From Merluccius polli (taxonomy: Eukaryota > Chordata > Actinopteri > Gadiformes > Merlucciidae): 64,000 nt of DNA. Shown one piece after another: positions 24,581 through 34,788 of this stretch (positions are counted from its first letter, which is position 1; every line of letters begins with the position of its first letter). The translations under genes were made by a program, and so were the position numbers. The notes beneath the pieces were generated by a model that searched no databases, had not been told where the DNA came from, and saw only the letters and a program-made list of their open reading frames with translations. The stretch spans positions 38,501-102,500 of the forward strand of contig JAOPHQ010002006.1 in the NCBI GenBank assembly GCA_030340625.1, read 5' to 3'.

Positions 24581-26255
24581 CTAAGACGCCATCTTCTTCT
24601 CCATGCTGAAAAAAACAGCAACATTCAGTGAACCTTACTTTTAAATCCTTCCATTGATATCAAGTGTAATATTACCAAATATTTTCAGGGAAGAGAGTTA
24701 GATAGTCGGAGACAGGAAGAGAGAATTAAAGAACAGAAATTAAATGGCACATTGTGATTATGAACATGTATGTATGTATGCATGTATGTATGTATGTATG
24801 TATGCATGTATATATATATATATAAAAAAATAAAAATCAATCATAGTGTCTACATGTATGCTTAACATAGCAGAAAGGCAGCTATGCTGTTATCAAAATT
24901 AGGAAAGTAAAGTAGGAAAACCAAGACTTACTTATATTTGATGAGTCGACCACCCTGAATAAGCTGAGCCGTTTCATTGGTCAAATGGCAAGCAAAAAGC
25001 AACCAATTGCGAGGCTGCACCTTATAGGCGAATCGCATGAAGAGCAGTGAGTAGCAGGTCAACGCTATGAGAGAGGGAACAAAAAGGAGGGTCATATGCA
25101 ATAACCATGAAAGTTTCCATATGTGCCAATTGTTTACAACAAACATGAAACGTGATTACACTACACATTATATGACATCAACAGTCAAAACTATGACTCA
25201 ACAAAATGTTTAGACTTTGGGTATGCCCCAAACTACAAGGCTTTTTGCACTGACTGTAGTGTATTGATTTTTGTCACGTTCTACACTGAACTAACAGACA
25301 CATGTACCATGATTAGTTTCTGCATTTACAACAAGATAAAAATAAAAATGAAAAAAGAAAAGAAAAAGGCACTCCCCATATATATTCCAATATATTCTTG
25401 CTTTATATTTTTCATATTTCTATGTTTATGTCAGTGCACATGTCTTACCAAAGGTCATTCTGCCACTTATAATCTCTGGGCTCTTCTTCATATCTGTGAT
25501 GGCTGCCACTGGAAGACCCCAGTTTGCAATTGGACCCCAGAAATGCTGTCACACACAATCAAACAATAGGTTATAATTGATTACATGAGGACCAAGTACT
25601 AATTGATGATACTTTAAGTACATTAACACATTCATTAACAGCATATAATGAATTGTTCACTTTGTTACAAATAAGGCTGGACATGGCTTACCGTGCTGTT
25701 GATTGTAGTTTTAACATAAAAAAGAGATACAGAAAATGAGTTGTGTTTTTTTGTTATTCAGGCAGAATAATTCTAATCCCCTTGATCTTCGAACGAACAC
25801 AGTACACGTTACCCATTGCACATTACGTGTAGGTCAAACATTTAGTAAATGGAGTTTAAAGTTGTAAATACATCCCAATCTCACTTCTGTATGACACTTT
25901 TGTTGTCACAACGCAGTAATCTATTCTTCAACATTGGAGCCACGATTACGATGCTATGCTGAATGTTATGTTAACAAATCCTCCTTTTGAAATAATCATC
26001 ATATATTAGCAAAGTAAGGATTAAAAATTTGACTCACAATAACCAATTAAGTAATATAGTTGTATAGGCGAAGCAGGCTAGCTTCATTGCATTTGTAATG
26101 TACAACATATACATACTGTCAGTGTAATGTGCTAGTCCCCATAGCTAGCACACCGACTAGTTAGCATTGCCTTGCATGTTTTACCTCGTCAAGTAATCTC
26201 TGAATTCCTTGCTTTTCAGATGGTCGATGGCTTTTCGTGCAACTACTCCTGCCAT
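24581..26255 (-). CDS. mpc1: MPC1, mitochondrial pyruvate carrier 1, complete
   Basis: MPC1 pairs with MPC2 in the inner mitochondrial membrane to import pyruvate into the matrix. Coding exons on the minus strand: 26255-26185, a 4-nt microexon 25695-25692, 25545-25449, 25064-24932 and 24605-24581. The product is 109 residues, the usual length. Readable family motifs are KSKEFRDYL, HFWGPIANWGLP, KKSPEIISGRMTF and FMRFAYKVQPRNWLLFACH, then TNETAQLIQGGRLIK. The fourth exon could run directly into a TAA (IKYK-stop), but GTAAGT is a perfect donor there and the last exon (CATGGAGAAG...TAG) restores the family tail. The AT-rich ATGT/TA microsatellite at 24770-24825 is intronic. A P-like MITE starts 141 bp upstream of the ATG. 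Confidence 0.94.
25692..25695 (-). CDS. mpc1: MPC1 4-nt microexon (CACG)
   Basis: The first exon ends in phase 2 (ACG AG) and the next recognisable exon begins in phase 0 (CAT TTC TGG), so one base modulo three is missing between them. Family alignment predicts two residues, Ser-Thr, before HFWGP. On the minus strand the intron contains AACAG/CACG/GTAAGC, a clean acceptor and donor around exactly four bases. This gives AGC ACG CAT (Ser-Thr-His) and keeps the total at 109 residues. Confidence 0.85.
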
Positions 26256-26365
26256 GGTTACGTGTGTCGATTTTCCAAATGAAAGGGGAATTTGTGTTTG
26301 GGGGATCTGTGTTTGAGAGAGTTTCCGGAGAACAGGTTAGAGGACAACTGGTCAAATTGTCAACC

Positions 26366-26373
26366 TGACGTCG
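26366..26373. promoter_or_regulatory. CRE-like motif TGACGTCG upstream of MPC1
   Basis: One mismatch from TGACGTCA, about 110 bp upstream of the MPC1 start codon and 22 bp from the MITE border. Regulatory role is inference. Confidence 0.25.
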
Positions 26374-26395
26374 GCCTTGACGACACTGTCGCAAC

Positions 26396-26839
26396 CATAG
26401 ACACAATATACGTAGACGCCTCATAGACTGCCTGTTGGAGCTGACGTATCAGCGCGGCCGCCATCTTGGATGGGTCCCCAGTGCATTCATTTCTACTGAG
26501 GAAGGTGTATCCCCACTACAATAATAAGCATAACTCCCCGAATTTCTACCGGATTTTCACACGGTTTGGTTTGTTACAAACGGCAGAGATTTAGTTATGA
26601 TACAGGACGAATTAATAATAATAATAAAAAAAGAAGAATTATTGTTCAATCTTACTTGTGAAAGGTAATCCCACGCGATCTGGTGTCAATACTGCGCCGT
26701 AAGCTGCACAAAATACTGGCATAGCTTGCTCTCCCGTTGACTCCTATGCTAGACTAGAGTGAGGAGACCCAACCAATATGGCGGCGACGCTGGGTTACGT
26801 TCCAGCACGTCATGAGGCGTCTATGTATATATGTCTATG
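26396..26839 (-). mobile_element. P-element-like MITE (THAP first exon), upstream of MPC1
   Basis: The same family as 21359-21818 in the opposite orientation, flanked by GTCGCAAC on both sides (26388-26395 and 26840-26847). Its THAP exon lies on the minus strand, the same strand as MPC1, and reads GITFHK before the donor, closer to canonical THAP than the other copies. It carries the same one-base lesion after AYG. Confidence 0.85.
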
Positions 26840-26847
26840 GTCGCAAC

Positions 26848-27329
26848 ACCATGGTGAAAACAAGAGCTCTCATTGGTGGCTGTAGGGGAGTTGCGTGTTT
26901 GCCATGGAGTTTAAGGCCCGCCCTCTGCTCAAGTCGTAAGCAGAGAGTGCATACATAGCACAGGTGATTGTAACCACATGCAAATGATTGTGTTGCAGTT
27001 TGTTGGCGAAACAGCCTAAATAACTACTTTAAACAACAATTTAAACTACAACAAGAAGTATACTGGCTCGATAGATTCTATGTGGCGTCTGTGATGGTGA
27101 CTGGTAGGTGGTTTGGTTTGATCCTTAATTGGTCCAAAGACATGTTTTTTTTCTAATGTAATAAAAACATGACACATCTCTGGCCTCTAAACATTGGTGA
27201 ATATTTGAATGGCTGTAATCCACCAAATCAATCTCACATTAAAAGCCCGTCTACAAAATGTGCAGAGATTTACAGACATACAAACACAAGGGTACAAGTA
27301 GCACCTGCCTATGGTTGCTGAGATTGATA
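26848..27329. other. Unassigned intergenic sequence
   Basis: No supported gene, repeat boundary or motif was recognised in this stretch. Confidence 0.3.
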
Positions 27330-27640
27330 AATACCCAGCCAGCTGTTTAGATTTGCTCTTGGGTAAGCCTGCAAGCTGCAGCCTCCTAACAGCTAGCTGG
27401 TGTACATGTCCCAGGATACTGAATAGAGCTATGATCCTATATCTATAGCCGAGGTTGCAGATGCACGTAGAGGCTGGTATTTGATCAGCTTGGTGTTATG
27501 TACATGGTCCATGTACAGGTCATATAGGCAGCCTACCTCTAAATCAAGCACCGCTCTTTGACCTCTTTCTATCAGAACAATGTCAGGGAGGTCTCGCTCA
27601 TTTAAGTGAGAGTTTCAGTCCATCACTGTGGCTCATGTTT
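27330..27640 (-). mobile_element. C-terminal fragment of an RLE-type LINE
   Basis: Minus-strand frames read RDLPDIVLIERGQ, LDLEVGCLYDLYMD, TKLIKYQPL and, after a break, SILGHVHQLAVRRLQ. This pattern resembles the restriction-like endonuclease end of R2/R4-like elements. Short and broken. Confidence 0.5.
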
Positions 27641-27738
27641 CCCTGCTCAGTAACCATGGTCACAGACTTAGTTTAGCTGTGTGTCAAACAATGTTCGACG
27701 GGCGGAAACAGACTCCCAAAAGACTGCTCGGTCATGTG

Positions 27739-29404
27739 CTTCTTCTTCTTTAAAGTTTATTGGCTGTTGACAAACAACGAATTGCTGCATTACCGCCACC
27801 AACTGGTATGAAGTGTGGATCACGATGTCTATTTACTAAAATCAAAAATTAGTAATAAAAAAAATAAAAAACAACTCATATCTTCTCAATTAAATTAGTT
27901 ATTTTAAGATACTGCAATGCTATTCGATAACACTTATTTCCTGATTCCTTTTGTAGGAAATCTATTAGATTCAAGTTTAGGCTACCTTTTCCTCATTGAG
28001 GTTCTGAACCAAATGCCTTATTTCTTCTTCATATTTCTTACAGTGTAGTAGACTTGTAGTTCTTGAGACCGGTCTCGGTCTCGAGACTGGTCTTGAGACC
28101 ACTTTTTCGTGGTCTTGGTCTTGTCACGGCCTCGACAGTCTTTGGTCTCGGTCTTGTCTCGGTCTCGGGCCTCTCGGTCTCGCAATGTCTCGGACTGGCC
28201 GAGCGGTCTCGAAGGGATTTGTAACCTATAATATCCAGGCAGGCACAGTTTTTTTTGAATAGTACTTAATTAATATACAATACAAATTAAGTACAATTTA
28301 AATCAGTAACATATCTCCAATTCATTAGACTTTTTTGAGGTGCAGGGTGGTGTTGGAGGCTTGTTATTTTGTTAGATGACTTTAGGACTATAGTCATGTC
28401 AGTCCTTAACAGCACTCAAGAGTCAATCCTCAAATAGTGTAGAAATAGCGGTCATGTAATTGCTACACATATTTGATTTTTAGCCAATTGATGAAAACAT
28501 TTATAGTGAGTTCACACACAAGACATGCACTGTCTCTGTATTATTGTGCCTGTAGTTGAAATAATACAATCTCATATTTATACTAAGCAGCTGAACCCAG
28601 TATGGTGCTTAGGTTCTACAACTCATGCAAAATGGCAAAAAAATCGTTTTTTTTCTGTCTCGGTCTCGAGCTGAACTAGTCTTGGTCTTGACTTGGTCTG
28701 TCTTGGCCTTGGTCTTGTCTTGGTCTTGATACTCTCTGGTCTTGGTAGTGTCTTGGTCTCGGTTTAGGCGGTCTTGACTACAAGTCTACAGTGTAGCATA
28801 ACATGTTCTGTTGTTTCTTCTTGCCCACAATAGTCACATCTGTCTGTATTATGTTGACCTATTTTGAATAGTGTACCATTCAGTCCAGTGTGTCCAAATT
28901 TAAGTCTTGATATTATTGTCTCCTCTCTCCTGTTCCTTCCTGTACAGTTAATTTCTCCCACTTTCCTTTGAACTCTGTAAAACCATCGTCCTTTCCTCTC
29001 TTCCTCCAGTTGTTTTTTCCATCTTTCCTTCAATCTCTGCTTAATAATGCTCTTGATTTCTGTCTTGCTGAGGCCAACTGCTACATCAATGTGATTATTT
29101 TTTGTAGCCTCTTTTGCAACCTTATCTGTCATTTCATTTCCTTTGACACCAATATGCATTGGTACCTATAAAAAATACTGTAACAATATTGCTATAATTT
29201 CTCCAGTGTAAACTGATAATCCTTCACTAATTCTTTTCTCCACTTTGATATACAATTCTGGTGCAATAAATGCTACTCATATTCTATCAACTGAATTCTT
29301 AGATGCATCTGTGTATATCTGTAAGTATTGTGGTAACTGTCAATGTATGCTTGTATCATGCGAGTTAAAGATAAACTCCCTATCCTTGCTCTTCTTTTCT
29401 AATA
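27739..29404 (-). mobile_element. LINE fragment with RNase H domain, split by an hAT insertion
   Basis: Minus-strand frame 29159-28797 reads HIGVKGNEMTDKVAKEAT (end of an RNase H domain) and a C-terminal knuckle CDYCGQEETTEHVMLHC. Upstream (29300-29160) the decayed frame YTDAS...APELY fits the RNase H start. The frame stops where an hAT element (28049-28788) inserts and resumes at 28048 leftward with KKYEEEIRHL to a stop. I-clade-like by resemblance. Confidence 0.65.
28049..28788. mobile_element. hAT-type MITE in a LINE, perfect 8-bp TSD
   Basis: Ends TAGACTTGTAGT and ACTACAAGTCTA are exact inverses. Flanks are CAGTGTAG on both sides (28041-28048 and 28789-28796). Subterminal regions are built of many GGTCTCGGTCTTG-like motifs. 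Confidence 0.9.
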
Positions 29405-29848
29405 TAGAGTGGTGCAGGAATGAGTCCTAAAACCCGGAAATACGTTAGCATGTTGGCACTCCCGGTTCCCTCGTCCCAAAGTCAATGGGATTTTTGAATG
29501 GGTTTTTGGTTAGACGCCTGAAATAATGTCTGTGGTTAACACAAGTTTAAGACATTGCCACGTTTTGGTCTATGACATAAAATACATCAGTAAATACCCC
29601 ACTCGTGAATTTTGAAGCTTTTACGTGTCTTAAAAAAAGTCTGGCGATTGCATTTACGCTTCGAAAATCATAAAAGTAGTATTCATTGGTGAAGATTATC
29701 TTGCTGAATAAAACGTGTAAGTATCATACACTTTTGTTTGCCACAAAGCGTATTTTCTGCAATAATGCAAAATCCAATGGGGAAAACCCATTGGCTTTTT
29801 GTCGAGGGAAACCAGGGCGATGCTAACTTCCGGGTTGGCCTACAAAAA

Positions 29849-30304
29849 CATAGACATATATCCGTAGACGCCTCATAGACTGACGCTGCCCGTTAGAGCT
29901 GACGTAGCAGCGCGGCCGCCATCTTGGAAGGGGCCCCAGTGCGCCCCCAGTGCATTCATTTCTATGGAGGAAGGTGTATCCCCAACTACAATAATAAGCA
30001 TAACTCCCCGAATTTTTACCGGATTTTCACACGGTTTGGTTTGTTACAAATGGCAGAGATTTATTTATGATACAGGACGAATTCAAATTTTTTTTTTTTA
30101 AATAATAAGAATTATTGTTCAATCTTACTTGTTAAAGGTAATCCCACGCGATCTGGTGTCAATACTGCGCCGTAAGCTGCACAACATACTGGCATAGCTT
30201 GCTCTCCCGTTGACTCCTATGCTAGACTAGAGTGAGGAGTCCCAACCAGTATGGCGGCGACGCTGGGTTACGTTCCAGCACGTCATGAGGCGTCTACGTA
30301 GGTC
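29849..30304 (-). mobile_element. P-element-like MITE, third copy
   Basis: Same family and lesion as the copies at 21359 and 26396, with the THAP exon on the minus strand. Left flank TACAAAAA. The right end is fused directly to the foldback element (GTCTATAGAGCG), without a target duplication. Confidence 0.8.
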
Positions 30305-30734
30305 TATAGAGCGTAACAGTGACCGCCCCTTTTTAACCGCTCCGGTGCCGGAAGTAAATTTCCCATGCATTTATCTCGTCCACTTTTCGTATAATCGTTA
30401 TAAAAAGAGTATTAAGACTTGAACCAAGCCAATCGTTCGTTATGGTAGTCGTGTCCATATTATGTTTGATTCGGGATGAGTAGTTCCTCACTCGGTCAAC
30501 AAAATAATGTACACAGTCTTGTACCTTTGCCTTTTCTTCCGTTTTCCAAATTCTTGTTATGCCCGAATCAAACATAATATGGTCACGACTACCATAACGA
30601 ACGATTGGCTTGGTTAAAGGCTTAATACTCTTTTTATAAGGATTCTACGAAAAGTGGATGAGATAAATGCATGGGAAATTTACTTCCGGCACCGGAGCTG
30701 TTAAAAAAGGGGGCGGTCACTGTTACGCTCTATG
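30305..30734. mobile_element. Foldback element with about 170-bp arms
   Basis: The left arm runs from TAGAGCGTAACAGTGACCG to about 30477. The right arm is its reverse complement from about 30558 to 30734, ending GTTACGCTCTATG. The arms include GCACCGGAGC/GCTCCGGTGC and a matching AATCGTTCGTTATGG block. The loop is about 80 bp. The CATAGAG terminus links it to the neighbouring P-like elements. Confidence 0.85.
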
Positions 30735-30756
30735 GCAGGGATGACGTATTTTTGTA

Positions 30757-30849
30757 CATAGACATATATACATAGACGCCTCATGACGTGCTGGAACGTA
30801 ACCCAGCGTCGCCGCCATATTGGGTGGGTCTACGTATATTATGTCTATG
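30757..30849 (+). mobile_element. Short P-like MITE derivative
   Basis: 93 bp beginning CATAGACATATATACATAGA and ending ATTATGTCTATG; the interior is the first 70 bp of the 460-bp family. Left flank TTTTTGTA, right flank ATCCCTGC. Confidence 0.75.
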
Positions 30850-31679
30850 ATCCCTGCACCACTCTATTGTCGGTGTATTTTCGCGCTCGCCTCACTTGAA
30901 CTCAGCCTTGTGTAAAGGAGAGGGGTCTGGCTGCAGACCTGCACTGTCAGGACCGGAAGTTGCAGACCTGCACTGTGAGGTCTCCTGCACTGTCAGGACC
31001 GGAAGTTGATTCGAAGCCTTTCAAAATGAAAGCGAGTATACCGGAAGCACATATTTTTCATTCCCCGTGTTTATTTCTTGGGTCTTTTTTTTTTAACCAC
31101 TTCTAGGGTTATTCTACAGATAATCAATGCAAACCAGATGTACAGCTATTGTTATGATCCTCTTAAAACATTATTAGCCTACTCAAAACATGTATTATTT
31201 TACTCCAGTAATATAATTTAATTCACAAAAAGGACAGCTGTTAGTTTACACTACAAATTCATTTTGACACAATAAATCTCTGTAACCTTAATGTGTGATG
31301 GCATAATGCGTCTACACTCCAACCTTTTGCTGACTGTTCTTTGCTTCTATACCATTATTTATCATTGAAAATGTAACCCCCTGCACTGTTAGATCCATTT
31401 ACATATTGATTTACTCAGTTCTTTTATATAGGCATATCTTATGTGTTTTCAATTCGTACACCTCATAATTCATTTAAATAATTGCTTAATATTGTTTGTG
31501 CTATGCTCTTACCTTGTGCTGTCGGACCACATGGATTTGCTAATGGAGGTTTGATGATTTTAAATGAACTTAGCTCTGTGTATTCAAAGTGAATTACTGA
31601 ATACCTAGTGACATGACCCAGATAGCCAATAACCTCTGTTACAGGAGAAAACAGTAGACATAAAACAAACTTTCAAATG

Positions 31680-32522
31680 TATTTTTATTTTCGGCACAAA
31701 CAGGTCCAATACTTGACACCGAGGCTCTCCACGTTGAGTAATTCTCTTTGATAACAACCTTTTCCTTTTCTCTGATTATTCCTGCTGTTTGTATTCACAA
31801 TACGCCAGGTACCCTCTTTTATCCATAATTTCTTCACAGAAGAGCCACATATCTTCAATAATGTAAAACACAAATTTAAAAGGCTCCAGAAAACCCATGT
31901 CTTGTTTTCTGCACTGCAGAAATGCCATTGGTAGCATCTACACAGACACTCATTAAGTGATCTTTAACTGTTATGTCTTTTGGTTTTCCACTGTGTTTTC
32001 TTTGGATATGTTTGACCATGTTTTTCTTGTAGAATGTGTACTTGCAATGAGGGCATTTATCCTTTTTTGGGGATAATATTCTTGAACCTCTATTCTCTTG
32101 CTCAGAAGCAGTCAAATCTTGGGAGGTGGAGACTGTGGCTTGCAGGAGCGTGGATACAGGTGCGGCAGTTGAGCTTTCTTGCGAAGAAGAGGAGAGATCC
32201 TGTTATGATGAAACCAAGGAGGACACTGCAGCTGTATCTTTGGGGGTGGTAGGAGAGGTCTGCTCTGGAGAGGCGGCAGTCATGGCACCCTGGCAAGCCT
32301 CCAAGTGTTTCGTCATGTCTGGCCTTCTGAGAACAGTTTTGCTGCACACAGGGCAATGATAGTGTCCCCTGTTCTCTGCAGTTCAATCCACATCTGCAGA
32401 TAACTTTATCTAGAATAAAATCATGCAAAAACAAAAACCCAAAACGTCTTAGTTAGGGACCAATGACAAATAAGTAAGTACACACTATAAATACTGTTTA
32501 TACTGTCTTTCTGGGCGCGAGT

Positions 32523-32617
<95 letters not shown>

Positions 32618-33430
32618 CCATATCAGCAACATTCTAAAGTTTTCAACTTTTCACTTAACTTTTCATTTTCTGCTATTGATTTGGCTCACATAACTCAGAT
32701 AAATTTTGACCTGCAGAGCAGAGAATCTGATTCTAAACATTTTCTTTTTTGAAAGTGACTAAAACTGTACATCATAAACATAATTTCAGAACAGTAAGAC
32801 ACAGAAAAATGAGGTGACAGGTGTTCTTTACTGCAACTCACATTCCCTTAATTTTACTTTTCCCCTTTTACCAGCCCAACCACAACCTGCCAGAAGTTAG
32901 TAGCATTGGCTCATATTTATGAGTACAAACACACAGACAAATACATTATGCTTACCTTTAAATAAAATGCCACCTTTCTTATGTGCCTCTAAGTGGCTGT
33001 GCAGCTTGGAAAGTTTTGCAGGTTTAAATTTTAGGCACAGAGGACAGTGAAATAGGCTGCAGCATGACGTGCAGCGCTCAACTTTGGGCGTAGTGCCGCT
33101 ACTTAGGATTGACGCATCTGTAAGAGACAAATAATGTCGTAATAAGTCAAACAAAATTATACAAAAATTATACTATATAACTCAGTTTTCTTATCTCCGA
33201 GTAGGAAAATGGCACATTTAAGTGAGCACTATCGATACGATAACAACGCTAGAAACTACCCAACAGTTCAAAACCCGATTCTTTCAAATTAATATAACTT
33301 TACAGGGCAATATAAAGTGTGCAACGTAACGTTCTAGTGAATAAAGACTCTTTCTGTTTCTTCGTATGACGAAAAGTTGTTGTCACTTGACTTTTACTCA
33401 CCTCGTCGTCTCAACTCTTCACACGGGGGA
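31680..33430 (-). pseudogene. C2H2-like zinc-finger gene inside the cassette, broken
   Basis: Exons on the minus strand: a first exon ending at a GTGAGT donor near 33401; 33117-32956 (HCPLCLKFKPAKLSKLHSHL, a C-x2-C ... H finger); 32409 leftward (CRCGLNCRE, HYHCPVCSKTVLRRPDMTKH, then KCPHCKYTFYKKNMVKHIQR). The last exon has a one-base expansion of a G run near 32366-32369 and an in-frame TAA at 32203-32205. AATAAA lies near 31683 on the gene strand. The fingers resemble uncharacterised fish proteins; the function is unknown. Confidence 0.6.
32524..32615. repeat. (CA)n microsatellite
   Basis: About 46 CA units in the cassette gene's intron. Confidence 0.97.
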
Positions 33431-34383
33431 CATAAAATAAAGACCCTTCGAATCAACTTCCGGTCCTGACAGTGCAGGAGACCTCACAGTGCAGGTCTGC
33501 GACTTCCGGTCCTGACAGTGCAGGTCTGCAGCCAGACCCTCTTGGGTGTAAAGCATAGAAATAAACACTAGAAGTCGCGTTGACTACCACGGTCTATTAG
33601 AACGAATGCGTAAACAAAGCCGCCATCTTGGTACAGGGGAACGCAGCTTCGAACGTCAATCGAGGACAAGGCCATAGGCTATTCATACATGATTAAAATA
33701 CCTATAATCGGCGATTTCATTTTCTTGCTTCGTTAAGAATGTCAAAATAAAATAATATAAGACGTTTTTGTTAACATAACCTGTTTTTACGTTCAAAATC
33801 CAATGGACATAATTATATTCCATTACAAAATAGGCCAGCAATGTTAACAATGTAAATTTAAAGATGCTGGCAATCAAACAAACGCCCGCAGCGTTACCAT
33901 TCAAAGTCCTAGTCAAGCCTTAACAATGTTGTAAAACAACCTTTTCCATTAATTTCCTAAGTTGTGGCAGATAAAGTGCGCCTGACATGCATAGAAATAA
34001 ACACTAGAAGTCGCGTTGAGCCTTTTGAAATGCGTCGATACGGCCGCCCTGATTACCCGTTTACTTACCTGCAACCACCATAATCTCAGGGGTAGCACAC
34101 TATACGTAAAAGGCATTTGTAGAGAACTCCAGACAATTTACTGTGCACAATTATTTTCAGGCAAATAATACTATATCTTAATATAGTACAAGAGTAACAT
34201 CTTTTTACCTGCTTTAAAAATAAATAAATAAATAAAATGAAGGACTAGTCCATAGACACAGGCATCTTGTACAGCTTTGTAGAGACAATGAATTACACAA
34301 TACATTTTCCAGGCAAGGAAAATACTTTCCACATTTATGTTCATGCTGTTATTTATTTATTTTATTATTATTATTTTTTTTTT

Positions 34384-34536
34384 AACATTTAGTAGACATA
34401 CATATATTCAACATTTGTTCAGGTATAAAGATTCAACATTTAGTAGACATACATATATTCAACATTTGTTCAGGTATAAAGATTCAACATTTAGTAGACA
34501 TACATATATTCAACATTTGTTCAGGTATAAAGATTC
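34384..34536. repeat. 3 x 51-bp tandem repeat
   Basis: Three identical-looking 51-bp units starting at 34384, 34435 and 34486 (AACATTTAGTAGACATACAT ... AAAGATTC). Confidence 0.95.
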
Positions 34537-34543
34537 ATGAAAT

Positions 34544-34545
<2 letters not shown>

Positions 34546-34631
<86 letters not shown>
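34546..34631. repeat. (TA)n microsatellite and adjoining palindrome
   Basis: About 43 TA units, followed at once by a perfect CpG-rich palindrome (GCGCCGCATACGG and its inverse) at 34631-34656. Confidence 0.95.
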
Positions 34632-34634
<3 letters not shown>

Positions 34635-34788
34635 CGCATACGGCCGTATGCGGCGCAAAAGTCTGGCATCTTTCACTCGCAGGCGTAGTCAAATGATTCA
34701 CTGATCCACTGTACCAAGATGGCGGCCGCATCGACGCATTCCAAGAGGCTCAACGCGACTTCTAGTGTTTATTTCTATGGGTGTAAAG

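Larger units (their letters stand above)
29405..30866. mobile_element. Host MITE carrying three CATAGA-type insertions
   Basis: Inverted ends TAGAGTGGTGCAGG and CCTGCACCACTCTA enclose only about 460 bp of their own sequence (29405-29848 and 30850-30866). The remainder is the P-like cluster listed below. No target duplication was confirmed. Confidence 0.6.
30918..33545 (-). mobile_element. TIR-bounded 2.6-kb cassette with a zinc-finger gene
   Basis: About 95-bp terminal inverted repeats (GGTCTGGCTGCAGACCTGCA ... GTTGATTCGAAG) border the cassette, with GTGTAAAG on both sides (30910-30917 and 33546-33553). Within each TIR the motif CTGCACTGTCAGGACCGGAAG is repeated twice. The interior is a minus-strand, two- or three-exon zinc-finger gene remnant rather than a recognisable transposase. 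The 8-bp duplication fits hAT or P. Confidence 0.75.
33554..34779. mobile_element. CATAGAAATAAA-type element upstream of DDX21
   Basis: Inverted ends CATAGAAATAAACACTAGAA ... GTCGCGTTGA match over about 30 bp and are flanked by GGTGTAAAG on both sides (33545-33553 and 34780-34788). A second left end starts at 33990, so one copy appears to be inserted in, or fused to, another. The interior holds a 3 x 51-bp repeat and a long TA tract. The ends share CATAGA and an AAGATGGCGGC motif with the P-like MITEs. Confidence 0.75.

Noticed and set aside
24928..24940. MPC1 ending at the TAA that follows IKYK
   Set aside because: The TAA is part of a perfect GTAAGT donor. A downstream exon with a good acceptor restores phase and the 109-residue family length.
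31876..32434. Intact zinc-finger host gene
   Set aside because: A one-base insertion and an in-frame stop break the frame, and the whole gene sits between transposon TIRs with a target duplication.
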